Assembly: GCF_001642475.1 (NCBI RefSeq)
Contig: NW_019174014.1
Location: 80,091 to 144,090 of the forward strand
Length of the DNA: 64,000 nt
Reading direction: 5' to 3'
Source of the DNA: Fonsecaea monophora
Lineage: Eukaryota; Ascomycota; Eurotiomycetes; Chaetothyriales; Herpotrichiellaceae
The notes beneath the pieces are model-generated. The model made no database searches, was not told the DNA's origin, and worked only from the letters and a program-made list of their open reading frames with translations. Shown in pieces: positions 46,287-57,959 of this stretch. Numbering within the stretch: the first letter of the stretch is position 1; the number at the start of each line of letters is the position of its first letter. The translations under genes were made by a program, and so were the position numbers.

Positions 46287-48491
46287 CTACAGCTTCGCCA
46301 GAATTTGGCCACCATCACCGCTCCCCATGACAATCTCATCGCTCTGATAATAAGGGTTAAATGTCTGCTTGTTTAGCGGATTCAACACGTGTGCGCGGTG
46401 GAAGAGGTCCTCATAGACCCGGCCGTCGTAGCGACCAAGGGCACTATTTTTTTTTGGTGAGTTGTTAGTTTCCCATTTTTCAGAAGTTGCCTGGGGAAAG
46501 GGAAACAGGGATGATACTGACCTATCAAGCAAATAATCTGGGATGGCCCATGCATCGACAAGGCGCACCGCGTGTGGTCTGATCCGCGCCATCAACTCCA
46601 GCACCCGAGCCGGCAACTCGTTCAGATCCGCCGAAGTGACTGCGCCAGAGTTCTGGAATTCGCGAGCTTCCGAGTCCATGGTGTAGAGGGCAAACAGGCG
46701 GAAGAGGTCGAGGAGAACAGCACGCGTCGACGCATCGAGGTGAGCGATCTCGTTACTCCTGCTGTCTGCAGCGACGGCGGCGTAGAAATTCGACACCAAC
46801 ATTGCCTGCGAATAGGCCCTGCTGAGCTTGTGGAACTCGATGAGCAGGCTGTTCCACGACTTTTTCTGGATCTCGCGCGCCTCGTACGCCCGGTACGCCA
46901 TGCTGGCCATGCGCCAGGTGAAAGCGTCCACGATGGCCTTGTCGCTCCTCAGCACGTCGAATTTGGGCTCTCGAGCCCGGGCGGACAGATACGTCTGGAT
47001 ATGCTCCTCGGTCTGGCTCAGTGACTGGCTCTTGTTGGGCGCGTGTACCATGTCCTTGACCTTCTTGATCAGATACCGGGCCACTTGCTGCGTGATCATC
47101 CAGTTGTCGCCCTCGACCGTCGGCTTGGAGAGGTAATCCGCATTTGCCTGCACGAGGCCGGTACCTCCTCCGAACCCGTGGCCGCCCATCGAGCGGCGAC
47201 AAGTCTCGATCCCATCCGCCGCGAGCGTGGTGGCCAGACTCTTCAGCCCGGCCGACGTGCTATGCAGCTCCGAGAGCGTCGCCTGGTCGACCGTGTCGAT
47301 TGTCTTGTCGTTCTTGCGCGTGCGCTCGTACAGCCGCCGCATATACGCGCCCGCGTAATGCAGGGCAAACGTCGTGGCCAGCAGGGGCAGAATGCGAATC
47401 TGTACCGTCGTGTAGTCGAGGACAGCCGTCTCCAGCGGTTGCGTTGGGTTGTCCTGGTCGCGGAATTGACGTCGGATGGACAGATAGCGCACCGCAACCG
47501 TCACGGCGCGAGCCAGCACGAGACGGGCGTTCATGACAATGACGGAACGACCTCGAGTGAGCTGGCCATAGACTGACGCGGGGTTCTTGGGCTTAGTATA
47601 GACCCCCGTCTCTGGGTCGAGGCGAGAATGCCTGGACAGCATGGCACTGTGGGGGATACTATTCATCGTGATTAGCCAGGATTAAAGGGGAGGAGAGACA
47701 GGATCCTCATACCGGTGCTGATGAAACAAGCAATACGCGTTGTCCATGGAAGCGTATCCATACTTGGGACCTATATCACCGACAACGATACTCTTGGGCG
47801 GTTGATGCGTCTTCATGTCGCGGATCTGGACCAGGAACGCATGCGGGCCGTAGGACTTGTAGGTCCCATTTTCAGGCAACATGAGCTGGGCAATGACCAC
47901 GGCATAGTTTGCCGTTCGACCCAACGTGCCGTTCCACCACTTACTCGCCGTGATGGTCGGACTATGGAGGATGAATTCCTTGGTGGCGGGATCCCAGCGC
48001 GCCTCCGTCTCGATGCCGCGCACGTTGCTCCCGTGACCCAGTTCCGTCTGGGCATACGCCCCAATGACCTCCCACGCGGCGATCTTGGGCATCCAGTACG
48101 CGCGCTGCTCGTCGCTCGCCTGCTCCCGCACGGCGGCCGTGAAGAGCGAGATGTGCAGATGATACGGCTGGATGTCGTCGACGAGGTACTCGGCCATGAG
48201 GAAGTCGTCGTCGGTCCACCCGTGCTTGTCCTGGAGCTGTCTCATCCGCTTCCCTCGCGCCAGACCCAGCTTGTACCGGTCCGGTCGCGACAGGTTTGCT
48301 TGGTTGGACTTGGAAAAGACCTTGTCTCTGCCCAGGATGTCCAGTACCCGTCTTTGCCGCTCCAAGTACTCCGACCCCATCAAGTGCTCAGACAGCTGGG
48401 GGATGTTGACGCCGGAGCATTTTCGCTCGTTCGCAATGACTGTCGCGCCATCGGGCGCCGCAGGCTTGAGATTAGCGCTGAAGTCACTCAT
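46287..48491 (-). CDS. Peroxisomal acyl-CoA oxidase 1
   Basis: FAD enzyme that makes trans-2-enoyl-CoA and H2O2, the first step of peroxisomal beta-oxidation. Exons 48491-47713, 47658-46522 and 46443-46287 give about 690 aa, the usual length. Blocks: TELGHGSNVRGIETEARWD, SPTITASKWWNG, DIGPKYGYASMDNA, RIPHSAMLSRHS (formed by splicing), MGGHGFGGGTGL and VEGDNWMITQQVARYL. The C-terminus is AKL, an acceptable PTS1 peroxisome signal. The 78-nt intron 46444-46521 is in frame without stops and would insert 26 residues if missed; removing it restores LLDSALGRYDGRVYED. Start: ATG 48491, because the frame upstream begins with GTG. A second, divergent acyl-CoA oxidase lies at 55.7-58.0 kb, suggesting different chain-length or branch preferences (inference). 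Confidence 0.93.
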
Positions 48492-49051
48492 GGCTGCTGC
48501 TTGTGGGTAGGAGAAAAAGTTGAAACTCTGTGGTGACCCTGTCGAACCGTGTCGAGAGTCTTCTTGGAGATGAGACTTCACGATGGTAAGAATTTTCCTG
48601 GCATTAATGTAGTGTCGGCAATGAATGGTACAGTAATATCTACGGATACTCTCGTCGGCACTGGTCAGCCAGCCTCACCTGATATTGGAGCATTGGTTTT
48701 GCTGAAGGACTTGCCGTTGAGCCATGTGCGTGACAAGATGTGGAGCATTATTGTTTATTCAAGGACTAGCCAGGCATTTTTTTCCAACAGGGCTCATGGA
48801 TCACGGTCGAAGTCAAGGCAATTGTCCGAAACGGGAAATATCCGAATGCCTTATAATAATAGCGGGGGATCATTATCCTCGGGGTGTTGCCTGTTAGCTA
48901 GTGCGACATGGACCTCGTGATGCAGGACAAGTATCCGGGATGCGGTTTCAGGTTTTGGATAGGTCCGTTGAGCGACCCATACCCTTGATACTGTCTCTAG
49001 CGGTGTAATTATCTAGTGGTGGCGGCATGTGATATCGCCAAACTTCTAAGT

Positions 49052-49311
49052 GCGGCGACTTGGACCGGCGATTCTGTGAACCGGCGATTTCGTCCACCGG
49101 TGATTTTGCTTAATTTTCGATAGAATCTACCTCCAAATTTGGCTGGCACTCGCTTTCTGTTGAACATCAATCTGCATTCTGCTATTGCCGACCTCAATGT
49201 TGCCTGTATAATTGATGTAAACAGACGCTAGTCTGCTTTAGTAGACACTATTCCTGTTACGGATAGTTCAGCCAAATCGCCGTTGTATGAAATCGCCGTC
49301 TAAATCGCCGC
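49052..49311. mobile_element. Candidate MITE with subterminal CGGCGATTT repeats
   Basis: About 260 nt bounded by imperfect terminal inverted repeats of about 38 nt (left 49052-49090, right 49274-49311). Each arm begins GCGGCGA and carries three spaced copies of CGGCGA-T/C-T-T. Nearly all mismatches between arms are C/T or G/A, as expected from transition decay (RIP or deamination). The interior has no open frame. No clear target-site duplication could be defined. Confidence 0.6.
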
Positions 49312-49560
49312 CCTGAGTCCTTCCGAAAGGCGAAAAAAAAGGCTTAGCAATTCTTATGTCTCCCCAATATCGGATATTGTCTCCGAGAGCGACCGGTACC
49401 TTGTCCCTACGCAAATCCTTCTCACACAGATCCTCCCTCGCATCATTGACTCGTCACAAACCCACGACCAAGACCACCTTGGCTGGCTTCCTGACACCGA
49501 AACACAGGCCCGACTTGTCCATATCATAAGCAAAGCATATCGGTGCTTGTCCCTCTAGCT
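49303..49560 (+). pseudogene. ATG-less open frame, possible gene relic
   Basis: About 85 codons open without ATG, starting at the right end of the candidate MITE. It reads like the C-terminus of a protein: SPSERRKKRLSNSYVSP, then RYLVPTQILLTQILPRII, then HLGWLPDTETQARLVHIISK, ending at a TAG near 49560. No family recognised. It may be the 3' end of a gene cut by rearrangement or insertion, or chance. Confidence 0.3.
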
Positions 49561-49630
49561 CTGATAGCGAGGGTTCACCGGATGGAACCATGTCCATCAT
49601 GCTGCCTATGAAATCATCGTCCGACCTCTC

Positions 49631-51686
49631 TTAAACCTTGTTGTCGGGGATCTCTTCAACATGGCGTACATGGTCCATATCCATAACGTATTTTTCCTCG
49701 TACGCCTTCTGTTCATGAAGACGAGCGAGATTGGCTGCGGAAATGGCACTGTGTTCGGCATCCTCCATGGCTCGTAGAGGCATGGCATGTCCCGTTTTCG
49801 CCTTGCGTCTTTTCGCCTCCCAGAGCAGCCACAACGGCAAGCTGGCAAAGCTGATGATGGTAAATGCGATAGTGGATGACGCAGCCGCGAAGCCTGGCAA
49901 GTACCAAGGGGCGTCTGAGCTTGGGAAAATCTGCGAGCATTAGCTTTTGTGACCTGTATGAAACGCTCTAAAGAGATCGCTTCTTACCTGAGGACCAATG
50001 ATACTTGCGATCGATAACGATGCAATGGCAGTCGCTCCACCGATGGCTTGTTCCGCCGCTCCATACAATGTCGAGGTTCGATATGCGAGTGCAGCTGGCT
50101 GTGCGATTGAGACCATATTGCCGAGGAACGCCAGTCCGTAAAGCTGGATCGGCGTCATATCACCGAAACTCTTCTGTGCTGCCACATGGGTCCAGATGGC
50201 GAAGCAGGGAATAGCCATGGCTGCCGGGATGATATAATGCCAGATTCGCTCACGCGTCCAGTCCGAGTGCCAACTCCAGAAAGTATATACGACAATAGCC
50301 ACAAAGTACACGGCCGAGGTGTATTCGTTGGCCTTGGTGCTGCTGAATTTGGCAAACTGCGATCCTTTAGTGAGACAGGCTCGAAAAAAAAAGGTGAAGA
50401 ACAGCAACTTACCACTTTCAAGATAGTTGGCAGGAAGGTCCCGAGAGCCACAGCGACGATCAACAGGCAAAGATAGGACACGAAGAAGACATATGTTGAC
50501 GGTCGAGTCATAACGTTGAAGAAAGCCGGCCAGTCCCATGTAACGTCTGTCTTTCGAGTTGCTCCACGGCCAAAACGATTGACGGCAATGTAACGTTCTG
50601 AGATATGTTTAGCAAGATATTCCGTACCCTCGGGCGGAGGCAGTACACCATACCTCGCTCAGACAATGATTTCGAATCCTCGGGGAAGGTCAGGAGGAGA
50701 AAGTGCACAGGAATGGCACAGACAATCCTATACCACAGTTAGCATCCAGCTCTCAAGACAATTTTTGGTGAACCGAAGAGCAAGAACTCACGGCATGGCT
50801 CCCTCGATGATAAACAGCCATCGCCAACTCTCCAGCCCACCTTTTCCGTTGAGCTTCTCGTGTCAGCACAGTGTGTTTCTAGGGGGGGCCAGATCTCGAA
50901 GACCTACATGATCGATTCCCACGGCCAAAAACCCTCCAACTCCTGAAGCGAGGGAATTGGCAGCATGGAAGACACCAATCCGCCAGGCTCGCTCGTGCGG
51001 CTTATACCAGAAGGAAAAGTACATGATGCAGGCGGGCACGACGCCGGATTCGGGAACACCCAGGAAGAAGCGGGCAGCAAGCAAGCCCGCTCTGCTGTGA
51101 ACGGCACCGATGCACATGACAATCGCGCCCCAGAGAACCATGATGACGGGAAAGTATAGTTTCCCAGAGAAGCGCTTCATCAACAGATTGGACGGGATAA
51201 GCAGGACGGTGACCATGAAGTAAGTGACGGATACGGCCTGTCTCTTCATCAGTATTTAGAGACCCTCAGCTTGTGGCGGCAATACCCACCCAGTTGAAGT
51301 CCGATCCCTTCAGATGTAGAGTCTCTTCGAAGCTGCTAGACTTGCCAGCTTGCAGGACATTGACGAATCCCATATTGGCCCGGTCCAGATATGCCAGGAA
51401 GTAGATGATGCAGCAAGGAAACAAGACTCGTGCGTCAAGCTTCCTCACCAGCTTCCGCTCCTCCTCCTCACTCCAGTCCTGGATTGCTGCAACATGCTCG
51501 ATCCTATCTTGGCTGCTTGCTGTTGAGAGTTAGTAATCAGCTTCAAAGAGTCTCGCTGCACTGTTCGGCGAACTGACCATGGTGACCATCAACACGCTTT
51601 GGCCAGAAGGCGTTACGGAGACCCCAGCCTCCAATGTAGATGCCCTCAGCCTCGGCGGCTGCCTTTGCTTCTTTCCAGCCAAACAT
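49631..51686 (-). CDS. MFS carboxylate permease, Dal5/anion:cation symporter family
   Basis: Plasma-membrane symporter. Yeast relatives (Dal5, Tna1, Vht1, Seo1) import allantoate, nicotinate or biotin, and fungal members import many organic acids. Eight exons (51686-51578, 51519-51290, 51237-50908, 50853-50792, 50727-50654, 50597-50413, about 50356-49988, 49930-49631) give about 552 aa with phases that close. Blocks: KLVRKLDARVLFPCCIIYFL, YLDRANMGFVNV, LLAARFFLGVPESGVVPACI, SFWYKPHERAWRIG and SWRWLFIIEGAMP, all typical of the family. Start: ATG 51686 (MFGWKEAKAAAEAEG); a frame extension upstream has no similarity. It is divergent from the acyl-CoA synthetase gene with 514 nt between them, so import and CoA activation of an acid may be co-regulated (inference). 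Confidence 0.9.
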
Positions 51687-52200
51687 TGTTGTCACGATAT
51701 TGCTTCCTTCGGCCGATGTACCTTGCAAAGTGGGGGAGGTGACAGAACAATAGTCACACCACAGACAGTCCAAAGGTCAAACCCTCTCATATAGACCCCT
51801 GGGGAATGCGGTAGGCATAGTATCCACGTGTGCTCCATACGGGGCCCCAGATACCGAGTATACAGGAACGAGGACACACTAGCGACGGAATGTGGCCGGC
51901 GAACCGACCTGTCCCCTCCCAATACCCCAATCGTGGTGGCGACGGCGATTGCGACACGGGGATTTCCATTCTAGGAAATCGACTCAATGGCTCTCTCCAA
52001 GATAAATCCGACCCCTCATGAGGACGGAAGCTTGCGCAATTCTCCTAGAACAGAAACGAGGCTGAGGGGCCAAGAGGAGGAGCGAAAGTCAAATATTGCC
52101 CTCGTTGACGGGTTGATATTACCAAAGCTCGAGCCTGTCTCCTGATCTATTCCTTTTCTCTCCCGGTTGAACACGAGATAGATTGTTGCAGATTGCCATC
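51687..52200. promoter_or_regulatory. Divergent promoter of permease and acyl-CoA synthetase, with inverted repeat
   Basis: 514 nt between divergent starts. A perfect inverted repeat GATTTCC-N6-GGAAATC lies at 51961-51980, a plausible dimer site or hairpin. The CCGGAG core seen in other cluster promoters was not found here. Confidence 0.5.
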
Positions 52201-54177
52201 ATGTCAATCCGGTCAGATGATCTAGCAGAGTTGCCCTTGGATGGCCCTTCAGCCGCCGTTATTGTCGACCGTGTCAACTATCCCGACGATCGAGCGCAAT
52301 GGGTACCGAAACACCAAGGCCCTAACGTCTTCCCGAACTTCTTCCTGTTCAGCCGCTTGCTGCGTTGGTGCTATAGGCCCAATCTTGTCGCTGTCAAGGA
52401 CACTACTTTCGGCTATACAGCCGACTACACTCAGCTCCTAACTGATGTCCTCCATCTTCGGAATGTGTTGAGACAGACGCTGCCGCGACATGTTGTCCAG
52501 AAGCTCGACAGAGACGAAGAAGTCTTCATCAACCTTCTCGGGCCTGGTGGCTATGAATTCGTCGTGGGCTTTTTCGCCTTGATGGCGCTGGGTGCCGTCA
52601 TTGTCCCGATATGTAAGTGGCTTCTCTGAACCTCAGCACTTTCAATGTGTTAAACGGATGCAGCCCCTGATCTTCCTCCCAAGGAAGCAACATACTATGC
52701 CACCAAATCAAGGGCCTGTGCCGTCCTGGTTGCACAGAAGAGCGTGCCGCTGGCACGGGAGCTCGAATCGATAGTTCGCCAACAGCACAACGAGAGTTTC
52801 CGTGCCATTCAGATCACGCCGCATGTCATGCAGAAGCCCCTGGATCCAAGCCAGATACAGATTTCGTCGGATCCGTATTTCGATCTGAACAAGTCCGGTC
52901 TGGTCATCTTCACGTCGGGCACAAGCGGGCCCCCCAAGGGAGGAGTCAAGCGGAGAGGCTTCCTCTACGACGTGGCTACATCCTTCAGCGACCAACAGGG
53001 GATCAAGGAAGGGGACATGGTATTGCATGTGCTGCCTGTGCACCACGCAACTGGTGTCACCGTCACTTTAATTCCTTTCCTGTACAGTGGAGGATGCATC
53101 GAGTTCCGCAGCGGTGGGTTCAACGTCGAATGGACCTGGGAACGAATTCGACAAGGGGGTCTATCCTTCTTTTCGGGAGTGCCGACCATCTATATGCGCC
53201 TGATGGCCTATTATGAACAGCGGCTGTCAAAACTGCCACCGCAGGAACTACAGGAATACGTCAACGGCTTGAACGAAATCAGGGCCCTGCTCTGCGGCAC
53301 CTCAGCCCTGCCTCGGCCTCTGCAACAGAAGTGGACGAAACTGAGAGGCGGTCGAGCGATCTTGACACGCTACGGTGGTACAGAGTTTGGAAATGCCTTC
53401 ACAGTAACGCCGCGGTCACAAGGCGTGCCAGATGGCTCTGTAGGGGAGAAGGCGCCAGGGATTGATCTCAAACTCTCCAACGGCGATGAAGGAGAGGTGC
53501 TCATCCGAAGTCCCATCTTGTTCTCCAAGTAAGCTGCTGTCTTTTGTCTTCAAACTCACTTCCAACTGATGACTGACCTACGCAGGTACCTGTTTGACAA
53601 GGAAGCGACGGCGAATGCCCTCGATGCTGATGGCTATTTCAAGACTGGAGACATTGCCCGTCGGGAAGGGAAATACTACTTCATCCTGGGTCGAGCATCC
53701 ATCGACAGTAAGAAATCCCATTGAGTCCACCGTATCACCACTGACTTGATTTCCAGTAATCAAAAGCGGTGGCTACAAGATATCCGCGTTGGATATCGAA
53801 CGAGAGATCTTGGGTCTTGGGTACGTCGCCGAGGCCATGGTGGTCGGTGTCGAGGACGAGGAATTTGGTCAACGGGTTGCCGCAGCACTAGTCCTCCAGC
53901 CAGATGTAAGTAACGATGGGTCTATGTGTGGTATATTGAGCGAGCTAACCAGAATCCCAAGGCACCACGAGACCTGACGTTGGAAAAGCTTCGGCGCGAT
54001 CTGAGAGGGACGCTGGCTGGGTACAAGATGCCCACGCTCCTCCGTGTCGTGGACGAGCTCAAGAAGAACGCCACGGGCAAGGTTATCAAGAAGGTCCTTG
54101 TCCAGGAACTGTTTCCCCCTGAAGGACATGCCGACGTGCAACGATGGGTATCTAAGAAGCGGGAGAGCAGGCTTTGA
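52201..54177 (+). CDS. ACSF3-like acyl-CoA synthetase (ANL superfamily)
   Basis: ATP-dependent CoA ligase. Exons 52201-52612, 52664-53528, 53586-53707, 53757-53905 and 53953-54177 give about 590 aa. ANL motifs: P-loop FTSGTSGPPKGGV (A3), VLPVHHATGVTVTLIPF, RYGGTEFGNAF (A5), YFKTGDIARREGKYY (A7), GRASIDIIKSGGYKIS (A8) and the C-terminal catalytic Lys in KKNATGKVIKK (A10). The layout is nearest ACSF3, a malonyl/methylmalonyl-CoA synthetase, but this copy has no mitochondrial presequence and no PTS1 (ends ESRL). A short, polar or dicarboxylic acid is therefore a reasonable substrate guess, not a demonstration. The intron phases restore each motif. It lies head-to-head with the carboxylate permease and 229 nt from the convergent crotonase gene. 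Confidence 0.88.
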
Positions 54178-54406
54178 TTTCGTACATGGCTGTCAGGGTG
54201 GTGCAAGGTCCTGAAGGAGGGATAAAATCCCCAGTCACCTAGATTTGTTATATATACCAAGTATAGACACCTCTATAAGACGTTCCAGGGAGAAGACATC
54301 GGGCTTCTTGAACCTGATCTGAGACAATTCACCAGCACCATTTCACCAAGACTCTCTACTTCGCAATCTTTAATCCCACTCATTGGCACATTACTCCAGG
54401 ACCTCT

Positions 54407-55267
54407 CTACAATTTGACCTTTGGCTCCCTCGTCGTCTGCTTATGATGGACGTAACTCACAGCCCGATACGCCGAATGAGCCTGACCCCATAGCTCGTTC
54501 CTCAACAAGCCATAAACCCCCATTTTCGCCTTGGACTTCCACTGCTCGGCGATCTTGACAGCTTCCTCGAGCATCCGATCCGGCGGGGCGATGACATCCA
54601 CGATCCCGTCCTCGAGCGCTTCCTTGCCGGTATACCGGTGCGCCTCGAGCAGGACCTTTCTCGCGACCTTGGGCGCGAGTTTCAGCCGCAGCAGCGACCC
54701 CATGCCGTCGTGGTGCAAACCGGCAATCACGGGGGGCATTTGCCAGAACCCGCGCTGCGAGTTCATCACGCGATAGTCATGCGCGAGGGTGAGAAGACAG
54801 GCACCGCCCATGACGTGGCCGGTTATGCACGCGACTGTCGGGAAGGGGAAGTCAAGGATAGTGGCGAGGAGCTGGCTCTCTACGTTAGAAGGGAACCAAA
54901 AGTGCCTCCTGGGGAGGAAACAAGAAGGGGAGGGGTTGTGCCAACTCACAGGATAGAAACCGTCGCATGAAGCAAACATGTTGGTTTCTCGCTCGTCGAG
55001 ATCGAGTCCCTGCGATACATAATGTTAGAGCTGCTTATAGCGGAGAAGAACAGCTAATCGTCAACTGACCGTGGTGAAGAATTTGGCATCGCTGCCAGTC
55101 AACACCACCGCGCCTTCGGCATCTTGACCCAACTCCTTCTGGATCGAGTGATATGCTCGGATGAGCTCCTGACAGCAAGCAACGTTGAGACGATTCTGCG
55201 GGGGTTTTCTCAACGTGATAATGAAGACGTCGCCTTTGCGCTCGACGCTGAGGTACTGGTAGCCCAT
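54407..55267 (-). CDS. Crotonase-family enoyl-CoA hydratase/isomerase
   Basis: Exons 55267-55070, 55009-54950 and 54877-54407 give about 242 aa, slightly short for the family (250-290). The oxyanion-hole regions are GSDAKFFTTGLDLDE (formed by splicing) and GHVMGGACLLTLAHDY. Usual catalytic glutamates of hydratases near GFWQMPPVIAGLHHDG are not evident, so isomerase or another crotonase reaction is as likely as hydration. It resembles fungal peroxisomal Eci1-type proteins. The C-terminus VKL is a weak PTS1 variant. It is convergent with the acyl-CoA synthetase and divergent from acyl-CoA oxidase 2 (473 nt), placing it centrally in the putative beta-oxidation unit. Start: ATG 55267, MGYQYLSVERKGDVFIITL, the standard family beginning. 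Confidence 0.85.
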
Positions 55268-55740
55268 CTTGTTGCCGATCTTCTGCCGCGATGGTAGTTG
55301 TCACCTGAGAGTCCAGAGTCCTTTTGTTATATTCCAGACGGTCTATTTTAGTCCCGTCTTGTTGAATACCGCTGAGGGTTCTCCAGAGTTTTCCGCAGAT
55401 TGACCGAGCAACTCAGGTCGTTCCTGTGCTAGTGTGTGGAGAAGATGACAGACACAATCGCATTTGGCAAATGTCGGGTGGAGGCTGGGGATTACCGTAT
55501 TAGGGAATTCCCGATACTCTGCCCGCAGATCAAGTCAAGGACTAACTAGCAACCAGCAACCTACCTAGGTCCAAGTGGACGTCCAGGATACCGGAGTACT
55601 GTGGGTAGTTTGCCGTTAGCCGGAGCTTGACATGACTTAGACTATGGCAGTAACAACGCGTCCGCCGACAGTATATTCATATCCTCTGGACTTGGACATG
55701 GTGTCCCGTGTCGTCGGCAAGCCCATGTTCTTCACTCATC
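55268..55740. promoter_or_regulatory. Divergent promoter of crotonase and acyl-CoA oxidase 2
   Basis: 473 nt between divergent starts. It contains two direct CCGGAG elements, at 55591-55596 and 55620-55625, 29 nt apart. They match the core of sites in other promoters of the cluster and fit a Zn2Cys6 target. Function is inferred. Confidence 0.5.
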
Positions 55741-57959
55741 ATGTCTCGAAACATCCCAGTCCAGCCAAAGGATTCCGACTTCACATTATTCCTTTGGGGA
55801 GGTGAGGAGAAGCTAGAGCGAAGGAAGACTCTGCTCAAAGCCTTGATTGGCAATCCCATATTCGACAAGAAGAATGTCACTCTGCCGTCGTTGGCCCGCA
55901 AAGATGCGTGGACTCGGGCGGCGTTGCAGAGCCGAGAGCTCATCAGACTCAAGTTTGAACAGAACTGGCCTCATCGCCATTTTATGGAAGCCATCAAACT
56001 GACGGACAATATGCTCCCTGTCCAACCACAATTTAGAAGTATGTTCTCCGTCCGTTGTATAGATGTGATGATGGTGGAAGATGCGATTTTGACATTTTGT
56101 TACTAGTCTTCATGTCAAACCTGGAGCGGCAAATGTCGGACGAACAAAAGAAGATCTGGATCCCCAAGGCTGAGCGGTTCGAGATCTTCGGCTCGTACTG
56201 CCAGACCGAGCTGGGCCACGGATCAAACGTCAAGGGCATTGAGACGACAGCGACTTTCGACCCCGACACCGACGAGTTCTTGATCAACTCACCAACCATC
56301 AGTAGCACCAAGTACTGGATCGGTGCTACTGGGGCGTGGGCTACACATGGTATTGTTGTAGCACGCTTGATAATCAAGGGCAAGGACTACGGCAACCATT
56401 TATTCCTGGTTCAGCTGCGCAAACTCGATACCCAAGAGCTCATGCCAGGATGTGAGATCTATGAACTCGGTCCCAAAGCGTTCCAGGGCATGCTGGGGAC
56501 GGATAATGGTGCTCTTCGGTTCCACAATGTCCGCATCCCACGCTCTCAGATGCTCGCCAGAAACGCACAAGTCCTCAGAGACGGCACCTACGTCCCGCCA
56601 AAGAATCTCAAGCACTCGTACGGGTCAATGGTGACGGTGCGTGCTCTCATGGCCGAGATCACAGGCTGGGACCTCTTGAAAGCCGTCGCCGTGGCATACC
56701 ACTACACCACTTTCCGAAGGCAATTTTCGAATCGCAAAGATGGCTCTGAAACCCGCGTGTTCGACTATGCGAGTGTGCGATACCGATTGCTTCCACTGCT
56801 TGCCAAGGTGAGACTTGTATCAAACAAGGCATATCAATGGACTTAATTAACAATTCTTAAAAGGCCACAGCGCTTGTCGTAGTCGGGCAAGCTATCAAGC
56901 GTGCCTATGATGACTACACGGCAAATTACTTGAAGACTGACGACACCTCTCAGCTGGAAGATCTCCACCTCCAGACGGTCGGTGCCAAGGTCTACTCGAC
57001 TGAGATTACGGGATACGGCGTGGAAACCTGTCGCATCGCCTGCGGCGGCCATGGATACAGCGCCCTGTCAGGATTTGGCCGGATGTACGCCAACTCTATC
57101 AACTCCGTCACCTACGAGGGCGACAACTATGTGGTGGCCCAGCAAGTACCAAGGGCTATCCTCAAGCACTTCAAAGCGTATTGCATTCCCATCTTCGCCG
57201 TTCTGAGAATTTATACTGACGAATCGACAGTGGAACTGAATCATCCCTTCCCTCGTTGTCATACCTGTCTTTTCTGCGCGATACCGCAACGCCACAGCCA
57301 CTGCGTATCAAGTCACCTCAAGAGTGGCTCGAGCGCGATGCACAGAGATTTATTCTAGAGCAGCGGCTTGTCGCTTTGGTGCAGCAGCATATCCAAGACA
57401 CGAATGCGGGTCGCGATACCAGCTACGCATGCCACGCTTTGACAATGGCACACGGCGACTTCATATACTGGAAGGGCTTCTGGGAAGTGGTCGACAACAT
57501 CCCGAACGATGCAACTTACAAGAAGCCGATGACGGCATTGGCCCAGCTGGTATGTTCCAACTCAGACCACCGAGTATCATCTTAATACGATACTAACCAC
57601 TTCTTCTTCATTAGTTCTCCCTGTCCATCGTAACTTCGGCACATGCAGTACTATGTCCTCCACTCTCTTTGACATCCGATCAGCGCTCCTCACTACGCCT
57701 GGCATATGACGCGATTATTGTTGAGGTGGCAGATCAGCACGCGCAGGAAATCATCGATGCTTACGGCTTCACCGAGTTTGAGCTGGACAGTGCGTTGGCG
57801 AGAAGCGACCAGACCCCGTATGAAGCTTTGCTGGACGGCGCCCGGAAGAGCGAGATGAACCACATGCAGCATCTCTGGCCTATGATGGTGAGCACGAGAC
57901 AATTGTGGAAACAGGTCCAGCAGGAGAAGGAGAAGGGCGTAGCTAAATCGAAATTGTAG
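55741..57959 (+). CDS. Peroxisomal acyl-CoA oxidase 2
   Basis: Exons 55741-56038, 56107-56807, 56864-57177, 57231-57549 and 57615-57959 give about 658 aa. Acyl-CoA oxidase blocks: TELGHGSNVKGIETTATFD, SPTISSTKYWIGATG, LGPKAFQGMLGTDNGALRFH, RIPRSQMLARNAQV, CGGHGYSALSGFGRMY and YEGDNYVVAQQVPRAI. The C-terminus is SKL, the canonical PTS1, so peroxisomal import is confidently predicted. It diverges strongly from acyl-CoA oxidase 1 of this window, so they are not a recent duplication. Reaction: acyl-CoA to trans-2-enoyl-CoA with H2O2. Its promoter is shared with the crotonase, which would take the next intermediate. The start ATG at 55741 gives MSRNIPVQPKDSDFTLFLW, a usual N-terminus for the family. 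Confidence 0.93.

Larger units (their letters stand above)
48492..49630. promoter_or_regulatory. Upstream region of acyl-CoA oxidase 1, with MITE and relic frame
   Basis: 1139 nt between the oxidase start and the stop of the Dal5-type permease, both minus. It holds the oxidase promoter, a candidate MITE (49052-49311) and an ATG-less open frame (49303-49560), both listed separately. Confidence 0.45.

Noticed and set aside
47715..48536. 273-codon open frame antisense to acyl-CoA oxidase 1
   Set aside because: Mirror of a well-supported gene and composed of His/Arg/Leu-biased text typical of antisense frames.
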